From Allomuricauda sp. (lineage in GTDB: Bacteria; Bacteroidota; Bacteroidia; Flavobacteriales; Flavobacteriaceae): 64,000 nucleotides of DNA. The notes beneath the pieces are model-generated. The model had not been told where the DNA came from. It ran no database searches and was given only the letters and a program-made list of their open reading frames with translations. Location: positions 1,109,514 through 1,173,513 of the forward strand of contig CP051244.1 in assembly GCA_017795045.1 (NCBI GenBank), given 5' to 3'. Both the position numbers and the translations under genes were made by a program. Of this stretch, positions 35,542 to 43,496 are shown in pieces; the first letter of the stretch is position 1, and each line of letters opens with the position of its first letter.

Positions 35542-36237
35542 ATGAAAGGAGATTTATCGGCAGCAACACTTAATGGGCTCAATGATTATCAAGTAAACGA
35601 AGATTCCTATGAATGTTCCATGACCACGGACATTGCTGTTTTTGGGTATGTGGACAACCAATTGAAGATTTTACTGACCAAAAGATCAGTGGGTAACTTT
35701 ACCGATCATTGGATGTTGCCGGGCGGTGTCTTGCAAGCGAATGAAACCCTAAAAGATTGTGCCCAAAAGATATTGTTTGCCTTGACGGGATTTGAAAACA
35801 TCCATTTTGAACAGGTAAAGGCGTATTCCGAAATAGATAGGCACCCAACAAAAAGAGTGATCACCATCTCTTTTTATGCTTTGGTAAAACCCGAAAACCA
35901 CCCCTTGACCTTAAAAAGTGGTGTGGAGCAGATTGATTGGTTTGATTTGGACCATATTCCGGCCAATCTTGGGTTTGATCACAACCAAATTATCCGGGAT
36001 GCGCATCAATTCTTTAAAAAGAACTTAAAGGACACCCTTGTGGTTGGTGAATTGCTTCCACAGAAATTTACCCTACCCGAACTACAGAATCTCTATGAGA
36101 ATATTTTAGGCTTGGAATTGGACAAACGCAATTTTAGAAAGCGCATTTTCCAAATGGATATTCTTAAAAATACAGGCGAAAAAAAACCAGGAGTAAAGGG
36201 GGGACCCATGTTATATTCGTATAAAGACCATGAGTAA
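35542..36237 (+). CDS. Nudix-fold transcriptional regulator (NrtR/AraR-like)
   Basis: Protein of 231 residues. The N-terminal Nudix domain (about 25-150) has GGVLQANETLKDC, but the box is degenerate: Gly62, Glu68 and Gly83 remain while the REUXEE catalytic block reads KILFAL (76-81). Hydrolase activity is therefore unlikely. The C-terminal ~75 residues (FTLPELQNLYENILGLELDKRNFRKRIF) form the winged-helix DNA-binding domain seen in NrtR relatives, several of which control sugar catabolism in Bacteroidota. It probably senses a uronate-pathway metabolite and controls the divergent operon. The ATG at 35542 was taken; an in-frame TTG lies 15 bases upstream. Confidence 0.86.
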   Translation: MKGDLSAATLNGLNDYQVNEDSYECSMTTDIAVFGYVDNQLKILLTKRSVGNFTDHWMLPGGVLQANETLKDCAQKILFALTGFENIHFEQVKAYSEIDRHPTKRVITISFYALVKPENHPLTLKSGVEQIDWFDLDHIPANLGFDHNQIIRDAHQFFKKNLKDTLVVGELLPQKFTLPELQNLYENILGLELDKRNFRKRIFQMDILKNTGEKKPGVKGGPMLYSYKDHE

Positions 36238-36341
36238 GGTCATTTCCGACTCAATTTCACAACAAAGACAACAATATATGTTGATTTTGCAACGGATTGA
36301 AAGAAAAATCAAGGCCAAATGCGGGTAGTGAAACGAACCAT

Positions 36342-36370
36342 TTTGGATTATACCAGTATCCGTATCTTTA
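36342..36370 (+). promoter_or_regulatory. Promoter of the DUF2911 gene
   Basis: TTTG (36342-36345) is followed after 17 bases by TATCTTTA (36363-36370), one mismatch from TAnnTTTG. It ends 43 bases before the ATG. Bases 36238-36341 between the regulator gene and this promoter show nothing else recognisable. Confidence 0.55.
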
Positions 36371-36413
36371 GACAAAATTGTAATGTTTCAACTGATTTAA
36401 TACACCAAAACCC

Positions 36414-36953
36414 ATGAAAAAACTAAAAACTTCGGTCCGTTGGGCCAGCTTGTTTACCCTAACCATTCTTTTTAGCATGTGCAGTCTTGCACAAAAGAGC
36501 CCTTATAAAAGCGTTGAGGGTAAAGCAGCTGATGCATCCATCGAGATTACGTATAACAGCCCTTCCATGCGGGGTCGCGAAATTTTCGGAGGCCTTGTTG
36601 CCTATGACAAGGTTTGGAGAGCAGGAGCCAATATGGCCACAACCTTTACCACGGACAAGGATATTACAGTTGGAGGGGAAAAGCTTTCCGCCGGCACCTA
36701 TGCCTTGTTCTTTGTGCCCAGCAAAGGGGATTGGACCGTAATTTTTAATTCTAATCATGGACGCAGCGGCTCTTCTGTTGAAGGACTGACCTTGGCCGAA
36801 TATGATAAGGAAAACAAATCAACAGACGTGCTTCGTGTAAAAGCATCGCCAAAAAAGGCTTCCCAAGCCAAGGAGCAATTGACCTATGCTATTAACAATG
36901 ATGGATTTACCATGGAATGGGCCAATGTGGTACTCCCAGTTTCCATTGATTAA
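36414..36953 (+). CDS. DUF2911 domain secreted protein
   Basis: Secreted protein of 179 residues. The signal peptide (about residues 1-26, ending MCSLAQ) precedes a DUF2911 domain with the characteristic ITYNSPSMRGREIFGGLVAYDKVWRAGANMATTFTTDKDI and GTYALFFVPSKGDWTVIFN. The family is common in Bacteroidota and of unknown function; a beta-sandwich binding role is only a guess. The gene has its own promoter and terminator, so it is a single-gene unit. Confidence 0.9.
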   Translation: MKKLKTSVRWASLFTLTILFSMCSLAQKSPYKSVEGKAADASIEITYNSPSMRGREIFGGLVAYDKVWRAGANMATTFTTDKDITVGGEKLSAGTYALFFVPSKGDWTVIFNSNHGRSGSSVEGLTLAEYDKENKSTDVLRVKASPKKASQAKEQLTYAINNDGFTMEWANVVLPVSID

Positions 36954-36978
36954 ATACGGGAAAGTTTAAAAAAACTCG

Positions 36979-37011
36979 ACCCATCTTCTTCAAAAGAAGG
37001 TGGGTTTTTTT
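36979..37011 (+). terminator. Terminator after the DUF2911 gene
   Basis: ACCCATCTTCTT pairs with AAGAAGGTGGGT (12 bp, one G-T) around a three-base loop and is followed by seven Ts. It lies 25 bases after the stop codon and could also act on the convergent TSUP gene. Confidence 0.8.
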
Positions 37012-37016
37012 GCTAT

Positions 37017-37781
37017 TTATCGGAACAGCAAAAGCAAGGCCCCCAAGGCGGTAAGCACAAGAATCATTTTCCTGAAAAATCCTTCACGAATGATTTTTAC
37101 CAGTCGGATACCCACATAAATCCCTGCTAAAATGGCGGGTATCAGTTTTATATCCACCCATAAAGTCTCTAGTGTAACGGTCTTCCACACAAAAATGTGA
37201 AAGGGAAGCTTAAAAAGATTGGTAATGAAAAAGAGCCATGCCGCGGTACCCACAAACTGGTTTTTGGGCAATCGCATGGCCAGAAAAAAGATGTTGGTAA
37301 AAGCCCCTGCCAAGTTTCCGATCATGGTGCATATTCCGGCCATGATTCCCATGGAGCCAGCAAACATCCAATGGGTGGGAACATGGGTAGATTTTCTTCG
37401 GTCCCACCAATACAATAGGCCCAAGCTGATAAAAATAACGGTGACCATGCCCCATTTGAACTCCACTTCCGGCAAGTCCTTTCCAACGAGAACACCAATA
37501 AGGATACCCAATACCATCCATGGAATAAACTTGAGAATGTATTTCCACTGCGTGTGTCTGTTATAATAGATGACGGCAATGATATCACCAACGATCAACA
37601 AAGGCATGAATATTCCTGTAGATGCCTTGGAGCCAAAGGCCAAGGCCATGAGGGTAACATTCAATATGGACATGCCCTTTAGGCCGGCTTTGGAGGCTCC
37701 CATTAAAAAAACTGCCGTGGCGGCCATGGCCCATGCCATTATTGAGATTTCGGAGGGAAGGGAGAGAAACATCCAAAACAT
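37017..37781 (-). CDS. TSUP (TauE/SafE) family membrane permease
   Basis: Membrane protein of 254 residues with seven to eight transmembrane helices in two similar halves. The N-terminal half contains GASKAGLKGMSILNVTLMALAFGSKASTG, the usual TSUP repeat start, and the second half GIMAGICTMIGNLAGAFTNIFFL. The family moves sulfur-containing or organic anions; the substrate here is unknown. It is divergent from the SSS symporter gene, and a TACTTTTG box at plus-strand 37793-37800 probably drives it. Confidence 0.85.
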   Translation of the reverse strand: MFWMFLSLPSEISIMAWAMAATAVFLMGASKAGLKGMSILNVTLMALAFGSKASTGIFMPLLIVGDIIAVIYYNRHTQWKYILKFIPWMVLGILIGVLVGKDLPEVEFKWGMVTVIFISLGLLYWWDRRKSTHVPTHWMFAGSMGIMAGICTMIGNLAGAFTNIFFLAMRLPKNQFVGTAAWLFFITNLFKLPFHIFVWKTVTLETLWVDIKLIPAILAGIYVGIRLVKIIREGFFRKMILVLTALGALLLLFR

Positions 37782-37792
37782 TTGGTGGAGTA

Positions 37793-37820
37793 CAAAAGTA
37801 ACCTAAAAAAACTATCTTTG
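37793..37820. promoter_or_regulatory. Divergent -7 boxes for the TSUP and SSS genes
   Basis: The minus strand has TACTTTTG (plus 37793-37800) and the plus strand has TATCTTTG (37813-37820), both perfect TAnnTTTG matches, 12 bases apart in the gap between the two divergent genes. The second lies 21 bases before the symporter ATG and rules out a longer start for it. Confidence 0.5.
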
Positions 37821-37841
37821 GTTCTTACCAAAACCAAACCA

Positions 37842-39653
37842 ATGGATATACAAACCTTAGATTATGCCATAATCTTTACTTTTTTCGCTATTGTCCTTTT
37901 CATAGGAATTTATGTTTCCAAGAAATCGGGAAAAAGCTCATCAGAATACTTTTTATCAGGAAGAACCATGCCTTGGTGGTTATTGGGACTTTCCATGGTG
38001 GCAACAACATTTTCCACGGATACGCCCAATTTGGTGACCGATTTGGTCCGCTCCAAAGGTGTTTCCGGAAACTGGGGATGGTGGTGTTTCCTATTGACGG
38101 GAATGCTCACGGTTTTTGTATATGCGAAGTTATGGAGGAAGTCCAACGTTAATACGGATTTGGAGTTTTATGAAATCAGATATGGCGGAAAGGCGGCAAG
38201 TTTTTTAAGGAAATTCCGCGCCATTTACCTTGGGGTGTTTTTTAATGTGATCACCATGGCCTCCGTTACCTTGGCGGCCATTAAGATTGGTGGTGTTATG
38301 TTGGGGCTGGATCCTTGGGTAACCGTGATCAGCGCAGGCTTAATAACAGTTATTTTTAGTGCCCTTGGAGGGTTTAAAGGAGTGGTTTACAGCGATTTTC
38401 TTCTCTTTTTTGTAGCCATGGGAGGTGCCATAGGGGCTGCCGTGTATCTGGTTAATCTTCCCGAGGTTGGTGGAATTCATTCCATTTTGGAAAATGAAAA
38501 TGTACAAGGGAAACTGAGTATCCTTCCCGATTTTAGCGATAAGAAAGCGTTGATCACGGCCTTGATCATTCCATTGGCGGTACAATGGTGGAGTTCATGG
38601 TACCCTGGAGGCGAACCCGGCGGTGGGGGCTATATCGCACAACGGATGTTGGCGGCAAAAGATGAGAACCATGCCATTGGAGCCACGTTCTTCTTCAATA
38701 TCATGCACTATGCCTTGCGTCCTTGGCCATGGATTTTGGTAGCACTGGCCTCTTTGGTGGTATATCCGGACATTGCCAGTATCCATGAAGCCTTTCCTAA
38801 TGTAACAGAGGATAAGCTGGGGCACGATTTGGCCTATTCAGCGATGATGACCAAATTGCCCACGGGTCTTTTGGGGATTGTACTGGCGTCTTTGGTGGCG
38901 GCTTATATGAGTACTATTTCCACACAGTTGAACTGGGGCTCTTCGTATATTGTATATGACTTTTACAAACAACAGATAAATCCAAACGCCACGGAGAAAC
39001 AAATGGTGAATGTGGGAAGACTGTCCACTGTGGTATTGATGGTCTTGAGTGCATTTTTGGCCTTGGCACTACAAGATGCCATGGGTGTGTTCAACCTATT
39101 GTTGTCTTTTGGAGCAGGAACGGGACTTATCTTTATTCTACGATGGTTTTGGTGGCGTATCAATGCTTGGAGTGAAATCACAGCGATGTTTTCCTCTGGA
39201 ATCTTGGCCGTTCTCTTGGAGACCACTTCATTAAGGGAAATCCTTTTTGCTCCTGAAACCGGGGTGTTCCCAGAATGGGCAGACTTACCATTTATTATGG
39301 TGGTGACATCAATCATCTGGTTAACGGCCACGTTTGTGACACAACCGGAAAGCAAAGAAGTTTTGCGAAGCTTTTATCTCAAAATTCAGCCAGGTGGTCC
39401 AGGCTGGAAAAGGATTGTGGATGAAGCTGACGCTGAGAACGTAAAAATCGTAAAGAGCAATGAAAAATGGAGTGTTCCTGCAGGAATCACGGCCATGCTG
39501 TTAGGTGTGGTTTTAATTTACTCCATTATGTTCGCAACGGGCTATTGGATCTATCAAGAGACCCAACTGGCTCTCATTTTGACCGGTGTGGCTCTTGTTT
39601 CCGGATTTTTCCTGATCAAGGCTTGGGGTAGGATCAAGGATAACATCTTATAA
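37842..39653 (+). CDS. Sodium:solute symporter (SSS family)
   Basis: Na+-coupled symporter of 603 residues with about 14 transmembrane segments. SSS features are DYAIIFTFFAIVLFIGIYVSKKSGKSSSEYFLSGRTMPWWLLGLSMVATTFSTDTP at the N-terminus (TM1-2) and the mid-protein GLLGIVLASLVAAYMSTISTQLNWGSSYIVYDFY, with the sodium-site Ser/Thr residues. The ATG at 37842 is used because an upstream in-frame TTG at 37782 lies before the -7 box. The following NagX-like gene, 10 bases away, suggests an amino-sugar substrate, but that is only context. Confidence 0.9.
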   Translation: MDIQTLDYAIIFTFFAIVLFIGIYVSKKSGKSSSEYFLSGRTMPWWLLGLSMVATTFSTDTPNLVTDLVRSKGVSGNWGWWCFLLTGMLTVFVYAKLWRKSNVNTDLEFYEIRYGGKAASFLRKFRAIYLGVFFNVITMASVTLAAIKIGGVMLGLDPWVTVISAGLITVIFSALGGFKGVVYSDFLLFFVAMGGAIGAAVYLVNLPEVGGIHSILENENVQGKLSILPDFSDKKALITALIIPLAVQWWSSWYPGGEPGGGGYIAQRMLAAKDENHAIGATFFFNIMHYALRPWPWILVALASLVVYPDIASIHEAFPNVTEDKLGHDLAYSAMMTKLPTGLLGIVLASLVAAYMSTISTQLNWGSSYIVYDFYKQQINPNATEKQMVNVGRLSTVVLMVLSAFLALALQDAMGVFNLLLSFGAGTGLIFILRWFWWRINAWSEITAMFSSGILAVLLETTSLREILFAPETGVFPEWADLPFIMVVTSIIWLTATFVTQPESKEVLRSFYLKIQPGGPGWKRIVDEADAENVKIVKSNEKWSVPAGITAMLLGVVLIYSIMFATGYWIYQETQLALILTGVALVSGFFLIKAWGRIKDNIL

Positions 39654-39663
39654 CAACAGCACC

Positions 39664-40752
39664 ATGAAAAATAGGGTTTTATCCGTAGATATTTTTAGGG
39701 GAATGACCATCGTATTGATGATACTGGTGAATACCCCGGGTACTTGGGGGCATGTGTATGCCCCGTTATTGCATGCACAATGGCATGGGTACACACCAAC
39801 AGATTTGGTGTTTCCGTTTTTCCTTTTTATTGTGGGAACCTCAATTGCGCTGGCCTATCAAAATAAAAAGACAGACTCCAGCACCTACAAAAAGATTGCT
39901 ATCCGAAGTTTAAAATTGATAGGGCTGGGTCTTTTCCTGGGAGCTTTCACATTGACTTTTCCTTTCTTCAAGGATTTTGAAAACATTCGGTTTCCTGGGG
40001 TTTTACAACGAATCGGGGTAGTGTTTTTCTTTGCTTCCATCCTGTTTATCAATTTGGACTGGAAAAAACTCGTTGCCGTTTCAGGGATTTTGTTGATTGG
40101 GTATTGGTTGCTCATGGTTTTTGTTCCAGTTCAAGGGGTGGCGTCCACCTTGGAAAGGGCACCGAACAATTTGGCCAACTATATTGACCTAAACGTATTA
40201 GGCTCGCACATGTGGAAAGCCGATTACGATCCTGAAGGGCTTTTGAGTACCCTTCCTGCCATAGTAAGTTCGTTGTTGGGCATTTTCACAGGATTGATAT
40301 TGACCTCAAAGCAAGAGAAGAAAACCACAATTTTGTTCGGTTTGGGAGGTGCATTTTTGATTCTGGGCCATGTTTGGGATATGGTATTCCCCATCAACAA
40401 GGCATTATGGACCAGTAGCTTTGTCTTGGTAACAGCAGGTTGGGCCAACATCGTATTGGCGATTATTTATCACCTCACCGATGTCAAGGGAATCAAATTC
40501 GGAAGTATCTTTAAATACGCCGGGGCCAATGCCATAGTGGTGTATTTCTTGTCCAGTTTTATCAGCAAGCTGTTTGGAATGATTAAGGTGGGCGATGGCA
40601 ATTCCCTGCACGGATGGTTGTTCCAGACCATTTATGTGCACGATTTTATGTCCATGAAGCTATCATCACTGCTGTATGGATTAACGGTAGTGGCCTTTTA
40701 TTGCCTGTTGGCCTACGTATTGTACAAGCGGAAGATTTTCATCAAAGTATAG
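39664..40752 (+). CDS. NagX/HGSNAT-like membrane acyltransferase (DUF5009)
   Basis: Membrane protein of 362 residues with about ten helices. The N-terminal RVLSVDIFRGMTIVLMILVNTPG, with HAQWHGYTPTDLVFPFFLFIVG, is the signature of heparan-alpha-glucosaminide N-acetyltransferase relatives (NagX). HGSNAT transfers acetyl groups to glucosamine across a membrane; bacterial NagX genes often accompany N-acetylglucosamine use. The His in AQWHGY is near the expected catalytic site. It is co-transcribed with the SSS symporter gene. Confidence 0.85.
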   Translation: MKNRVLSVDIFRGMTIVLMILVNTPGTWGHVYAPLLHAQWHGYTPTDLVFPFFLFIVGTSIALAYQNKKTDSSTYKKIAIRSLKLIGLGLFLGAFTLTFPFFKDFENIRFPGVLQRIGVVFFFASILFINLDWKKLVAVSGILLIGYWLLMVFVPVQGVASTLERAPNNLANYIDLNVLGSHMWKADYDPEGLLSTLPAIVSSLLGIFTGLILTSKQEKKTTILFGLGGAFLILGHVWDMVFPINKALWTSSFVLVTAGWANIVLAIIYHLTDVKGIKFGSIFKYAGANAIVVYFLSSFISKLFGMIKVGDGNSLHGWLFQTIYVHDFMSMKLSSLLYGLTVVAFYCLLAYVLYKRKIFIKV

Positions 40753-40770
40753 GACGATGTTCCTTTGACA

Positions 40771-41361
40771 TTATTGTCGAAGTTCCATCAAGCGGGCCAC
40801 ATACTTTCCAACCACATCGAACTCCAAGTTGACCGATGTACCTATTATATAGGTATTGAATCGGGTATGTTCAAAAGTATATGGAATGATGGCTACGCTA
40901 AAGCCGTCTTTTTTGGAATCAACCACGGTCAAACTTACACCGTCCACGGTAATGGACCCTTTTTCAATGGTTACATTGCTCAAGCCGGAATCGTACTGAA
41001 ACCCAAAGACCCAACTCCCATCTTTTTGTTCTATGGAAATGCATTGTGCAGTTTGGTCCACATGCCCCTGTACAATATGGCCGTCCAAACGAGCACCCAA
41101 GACCATGGCGCGTTCCAAATTCACCACATCGCCAGTCTTTAAGTCACCTATATTGCTTTTGATCAAGGTCTCTTCAATGGCGGTCACGGTGTATAAGTCA
41201 TCTTTTATGGCCACCGCGGTAAGGCATACCCCATTGTGCGAAACACTTTGGTCTATCTTTAGTTCCGATGTAATATTGGAGGACAGGGTAATGTGCAAAT
41301 TACCCCCCTCTTTTTCAAGCTTTTCAACTTTCCCTAAAGTCTCTATGATACCTGTGAACAT
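40771..41361 (-). CDS. ribE: Riboflavin synthase alpha chain
   Basis: Riboflavin synthase of 196 residues, which dismutates two 6,7-dimethyl-8-ribityllumazines into riboflavin. Two lumazine-binding barrels are visible: the first starts MFTGIIETLG with VSHNGVCLT, the second has GHIVQGHVDQTA and SITVDGVSLTVV. The ATG at 41361 is the canonical family start; an in-frame extension reaching 41394 overlaps the -7 box and was rejected. It is convergent with the NagX-like gene and divergent from pdxA. No FMN riboswitch was seen. Confidence 0.95.
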   Translation of the reverse strand: MFTGIIETLGKVEKLEKEGGNLHITLSSNITSELKIDQSVSHNGVCLTAVAIKDDLYTVTAIEETLIKSNIGDLKTGDVVNLERAMVLGARLDGHIVQGHVDQTAQCISIEQKDGSWVFGFQYDSGLSNVTIEKGSITVDGVSLTVVDSKKDGFSVAIIPYTFEHTRFNTYIIGTSVNLEFDVVGKYVARLMELRQ

Positions 41362-41391
41362 GTGTCTTATTAATTGACTAGTTTTGTAATG

Positions 41392-41399
41392 CAAAAGTA
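41392..41399 (-). promoter_or_regulatory. -7 promoter box for ribE
   Basis: The minus strand reads TACTTTTG, matching TAnnTTTG, 30 bases before the ribE ATG. It confirms the shorter ribE start. No -33 partner was found. Confidence 0.45.
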
Positions 41400-41419
41400 G
41401 CCATATCGGCAGTGATTAT

Positions 41420-42472
41420 ATGAAGGAAAATCAAAAAATAAAACTGGGGATTTCCATTGGGGACCTAAATGGAATTGGGTGTGAAGTTGCCTTAAAAACA
41501 TTTGAAGACCCTCGAATGATGGACTTCTGTACCCCAATTATTTTTGCATCGAACAAAACCGTTTCCCAACAGAAATCGGATTTGGGAATCGATATAACGT
41601 TCAATGGTGTTAGGGAGGCATCCCAAGCTGTGGAAGGAAAGATCAACATTGTAAATGTTTGGAAAGAAGTGCCGAAAATTGAATTCGGACAGGCCACACA
41701 AGAGGGAGGCAGCTATGCCATTAAATCGCTTCGGGCCGCGGTTTCCGCTTTGAAGGATGGAAACATAGACGTTTTGGTAACGGCACCCATCAACAAGAAC
41801 AACATACAGTCCGAAGATTTTAAATTTCCCGGCCATACCGATTATCTGGCCCAAGAATTGAACGGGGAAAGCCTTATGTTCATGGTGGCAGACACCCTTC
41901 GGGTGGGGTTGCTCACGGACCACATTGCCGTTAAGGATGTGGCTCAGGCCATAACCCCCAGTTTGGTGAGGCATAAGATAGCCACTATGGAAAAATCCTT
42001 AAAAATGGATTTTGGAATCCGTAAGCCAAAAATTGCTTTGTTGGGCATCAACCCGCATAGCGGGGACAACGGTACCATTGGGGAAGAGGACGACAAAATT
42101 TTGAAGCCGGTGATCAAAGAGCTGTTCAATAAGGGAACTTTGGTGTACGGACCCTATTCGGCAGACAGCTTTTTCGGTTCGGACAACCATAAGAATTTTG
42201 ATGCCATTTTAGCGGCCTATCACGATCAGGGGCTTATTCCCTTTAAAACCCTTTCCTTTGGAAAAGGGGTAAACTATACCGCTGGACTTGATAAGGTTAG
42301 GACATCACCGGACCATGGCACGGCCTATGAAATTGCCGGAAAAGGGCAAGCGGACAATAGCTCTTTTAAAGAAGCGGTTTTTATGGCCATTGAAGTATTT
42401 AAGAACCGTACGGAGTATATGGAATTGAGCAAAAACCCACTGAAAAAACAAAAGACCAAGCGTGCGAGCTAA
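41420..42472 (+). CDS. pdxA: 4-hydroxythreonine-4-phosphate dehydrogenase
   Basis: PdxA of 350 residues. It oxidises 4-phosphohydroxy-L-threonine in the DXP-dependent pyridoxal phosphate pathway. Motifs are IKLGISIGDLNGIGCEV at the N-terminus, the metal-ligand His residues in FPGHTDYLAQEL and YHDQGLIPFK, and LGINPHSGDNGTIG. It appears to be a single gene divergent from ribE; a good promoter separates it from yceD downstream. Confidence 0.95.
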   Translation: MKENQKIKLGISIGDLNGIGCEVALKTFEDPRMMDFCTPIIFASNKTVSQQKSDLGIDITFNGVREASQAVEGKINIVNVWKEVPKIEFGQATQEGGSYAIKSLRAAVSALKDGNIDVLVTAPINKNNIQSEDFKFPGHTDYLAQELNGESLMFMVADTLRVGLLTDHIAVKDVAQAITPSLVRHKIATMEKSLKMDFGIRKPKIALLGINPHSGDNGTIGEEDDKILKPVIKELFNKGTLVYGPYSADSFFGSDNHKNFDAILAAYHDQGLIPFKTLSFGKGVNYTAGLDKVRTSPDHGTAYEIAGKGQADNSSFKEAVFMAIEVFKNRTEYMELSKNPLKKQKTKRAS

Positions 42473-42510
42473 AAAAGTTCCACAAAGATGGATATTTGTT
42501 GGTGTTGGAA

Positions 42511-42540
42511 TTGCAGTTTTATAAATAAGTAGTATCTTTG
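42511..42540 (+). promoter_or_regulatory. Promoter of the yceD-rpmF unit
   Basis: TTG (42511-42513) is followed after 19 bases by TATCTTTG (42533-42540), matching the Bacteroidota consensus in both boxes and spacing. It ends 45 bases before the yceD ATG. Confidence 0.7.
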
Positions 42541-42585
42541 CACCCGCCTTTAGAGGCTGGTACACAAACCTTAAGTGTAGAAACA

Positions 42586-43116
42586 ATGAAGCTGAAGGAG
42601 TTTTTTATCCCATTTTCAGGCTTGAAGTTGGGAAAACACGAATTTGTGTACGAGATTGACAATGCGTTCTTTGAATCTTTTGAATACCAAGAATTTAACG
42701 GAGCTTCCGTGCAGGTGACCGCCATATTGGAGAAGATGAGCAATATGATGGAATTGGAAATCGAGGCCAAGGGAACGGTGAATGTGGATTGCGACATGAC
42801 CGGCGAACCCTTTGACCAACCCATCCATTCAGATTTGCACTTGGTCATCAAGTTTGGGGAAGAGTACAATGATGAAGATGATGAAATTTTGATCATTCCC
42901 CATGGCGAGTACCAAATCAACATTGCACAGTACATCTATGAGATGTTGGTGCTGGCCGTCCCTCAAAAAAGAGTACACCCAGGTGTATTGGACGGAACGT
43001 TGAAATCGGAAATCTTGGACAAGCTGGAAGAATTGCAGCCAAAAGAGGAAAAGAAACCATCAGAAAAAACAGATCCCAGATGGGATGATTTAAAAAAGTT
43101 ACTAACGGACAAATAG
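42586..43116 (+). CDS. YceD/DUF177 family protein
   Basis: Protein of 176 residues. The N-terminal [32 protein letters not shown] and the [16 protein letters not shown] segment are typical of the DUF177/YceD family, which is involved in large-subunit rRNA accumulation and is almost always encoded next to rpmF. The usual two-Cys pair is reduced to one Cys here. The ATG at 42586 is used rather than an upstream in-frame ATG at 42538, which overlaps the -7 box. rpmF follows after seven bases. Confidence 0.88.
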   Translation: MKLKEFFIPFSGLKLGKHEFVYEIDNAFFESFEYQEFNGASVQVTAILEKMSNMMELEIEAKGTVNVDCDMTGEPFDQPIHSDLHLVIKFGEEYNDEDDEILIIPHGEYQINIAQYIYEMLVLAVPQKRVHPGVLDGTLKSEILDKLEELQPKEEKKPSEKTDPRWDDLKKLLTDK

Positions 43117-43123
43117 GTTTATA

Positions 43124-43324
43124 ATGGCACATCCTAAAAGAAAGACATCAAAGACCAGAAGGGACAAAAGAAGAACCCACTACAAAGCGGTAGCCCCTAC
43201 AATTGCCAAAGATTCCGTAACAGGAGAAATGCACTTGTACCACAGAGCACACTGGCATGAAGGCAAACTGTACTACAGAGGTCAAGTATTGATTGACAAA
43301 ACAGAGGAAGAAACTGCTGCCTAA
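43124..43324 (+). CDS. rpmF: 50S ribosomal protein L32
   Basis: L32 of 66 residues with the family N-terminus [21 protein letters not shown]. The zinc-ribbon cysteines are absent: the central segment reads [18 protein letters not shown], with His in place of Cys, the zinc-free type. It is co-transcribed with yceD and followed by a strong terminator, then fabH, the common yceD-rpmF-fab order. Confidence 0.96.
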   Translation: MAHPKRKTSKTRRDKRRTHYKAVAPTIAKDSVTGEMHLYHRAHWHEGKLYYRGQVLIDKTEEETAA

Positions 43325-43347
43325 TGGCAAATCCCTCAAAATAAACC

Positions 43348-43379
43348 AACTCCCGTTCCAAACTAACGGGAGTTTTTTT
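43348..43379 (+). terminator. Terminator after rpmF
   Basis: AACTCCCGTT and AACGGGAGTT form a perfect 10-bp stem with a seven-base loop, followed by a T-run. It lies about 24 bases after the rpmF stop and separates it from fabH. Confidence 0.85.
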
Positions 43380-43412
43380 ATGGACTGAAGTTAATTTCAA
43401 AAACGACCCTAT

Positions 43413-43447
43413 TTTGATAAAAAAGTCATATAAAATGACTAATTTTC
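43413..43447 (+). promoter_or_regulatory. Promoter-like region of fabH with palindrome
   Basis: TTTG (43413-43416) and TAATTTTC (43440-43447) are spaced 23 bases apart, the upper end of the allowed range, with one mismatch in the -7 box. Between them lies AGTCAT-ATAAA-ATGACT (43424-43440), a perfect 6-bp inverted repeat that could be an operator for the fatty-acid genes. Confidence 0.35.
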
Positions 43448-43496
43448 ACCTCTTCTGGGTCAAATTTTAATGTTTTTGACAAAAAGAGACGCTAAA

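Noticed and set aside
41362-41419. Possible FMN riboswitch upstream of ribE
   Set aside because: The gap to pdxA is only 58 bases and shows none of the conserved FMN aptamer blocks.
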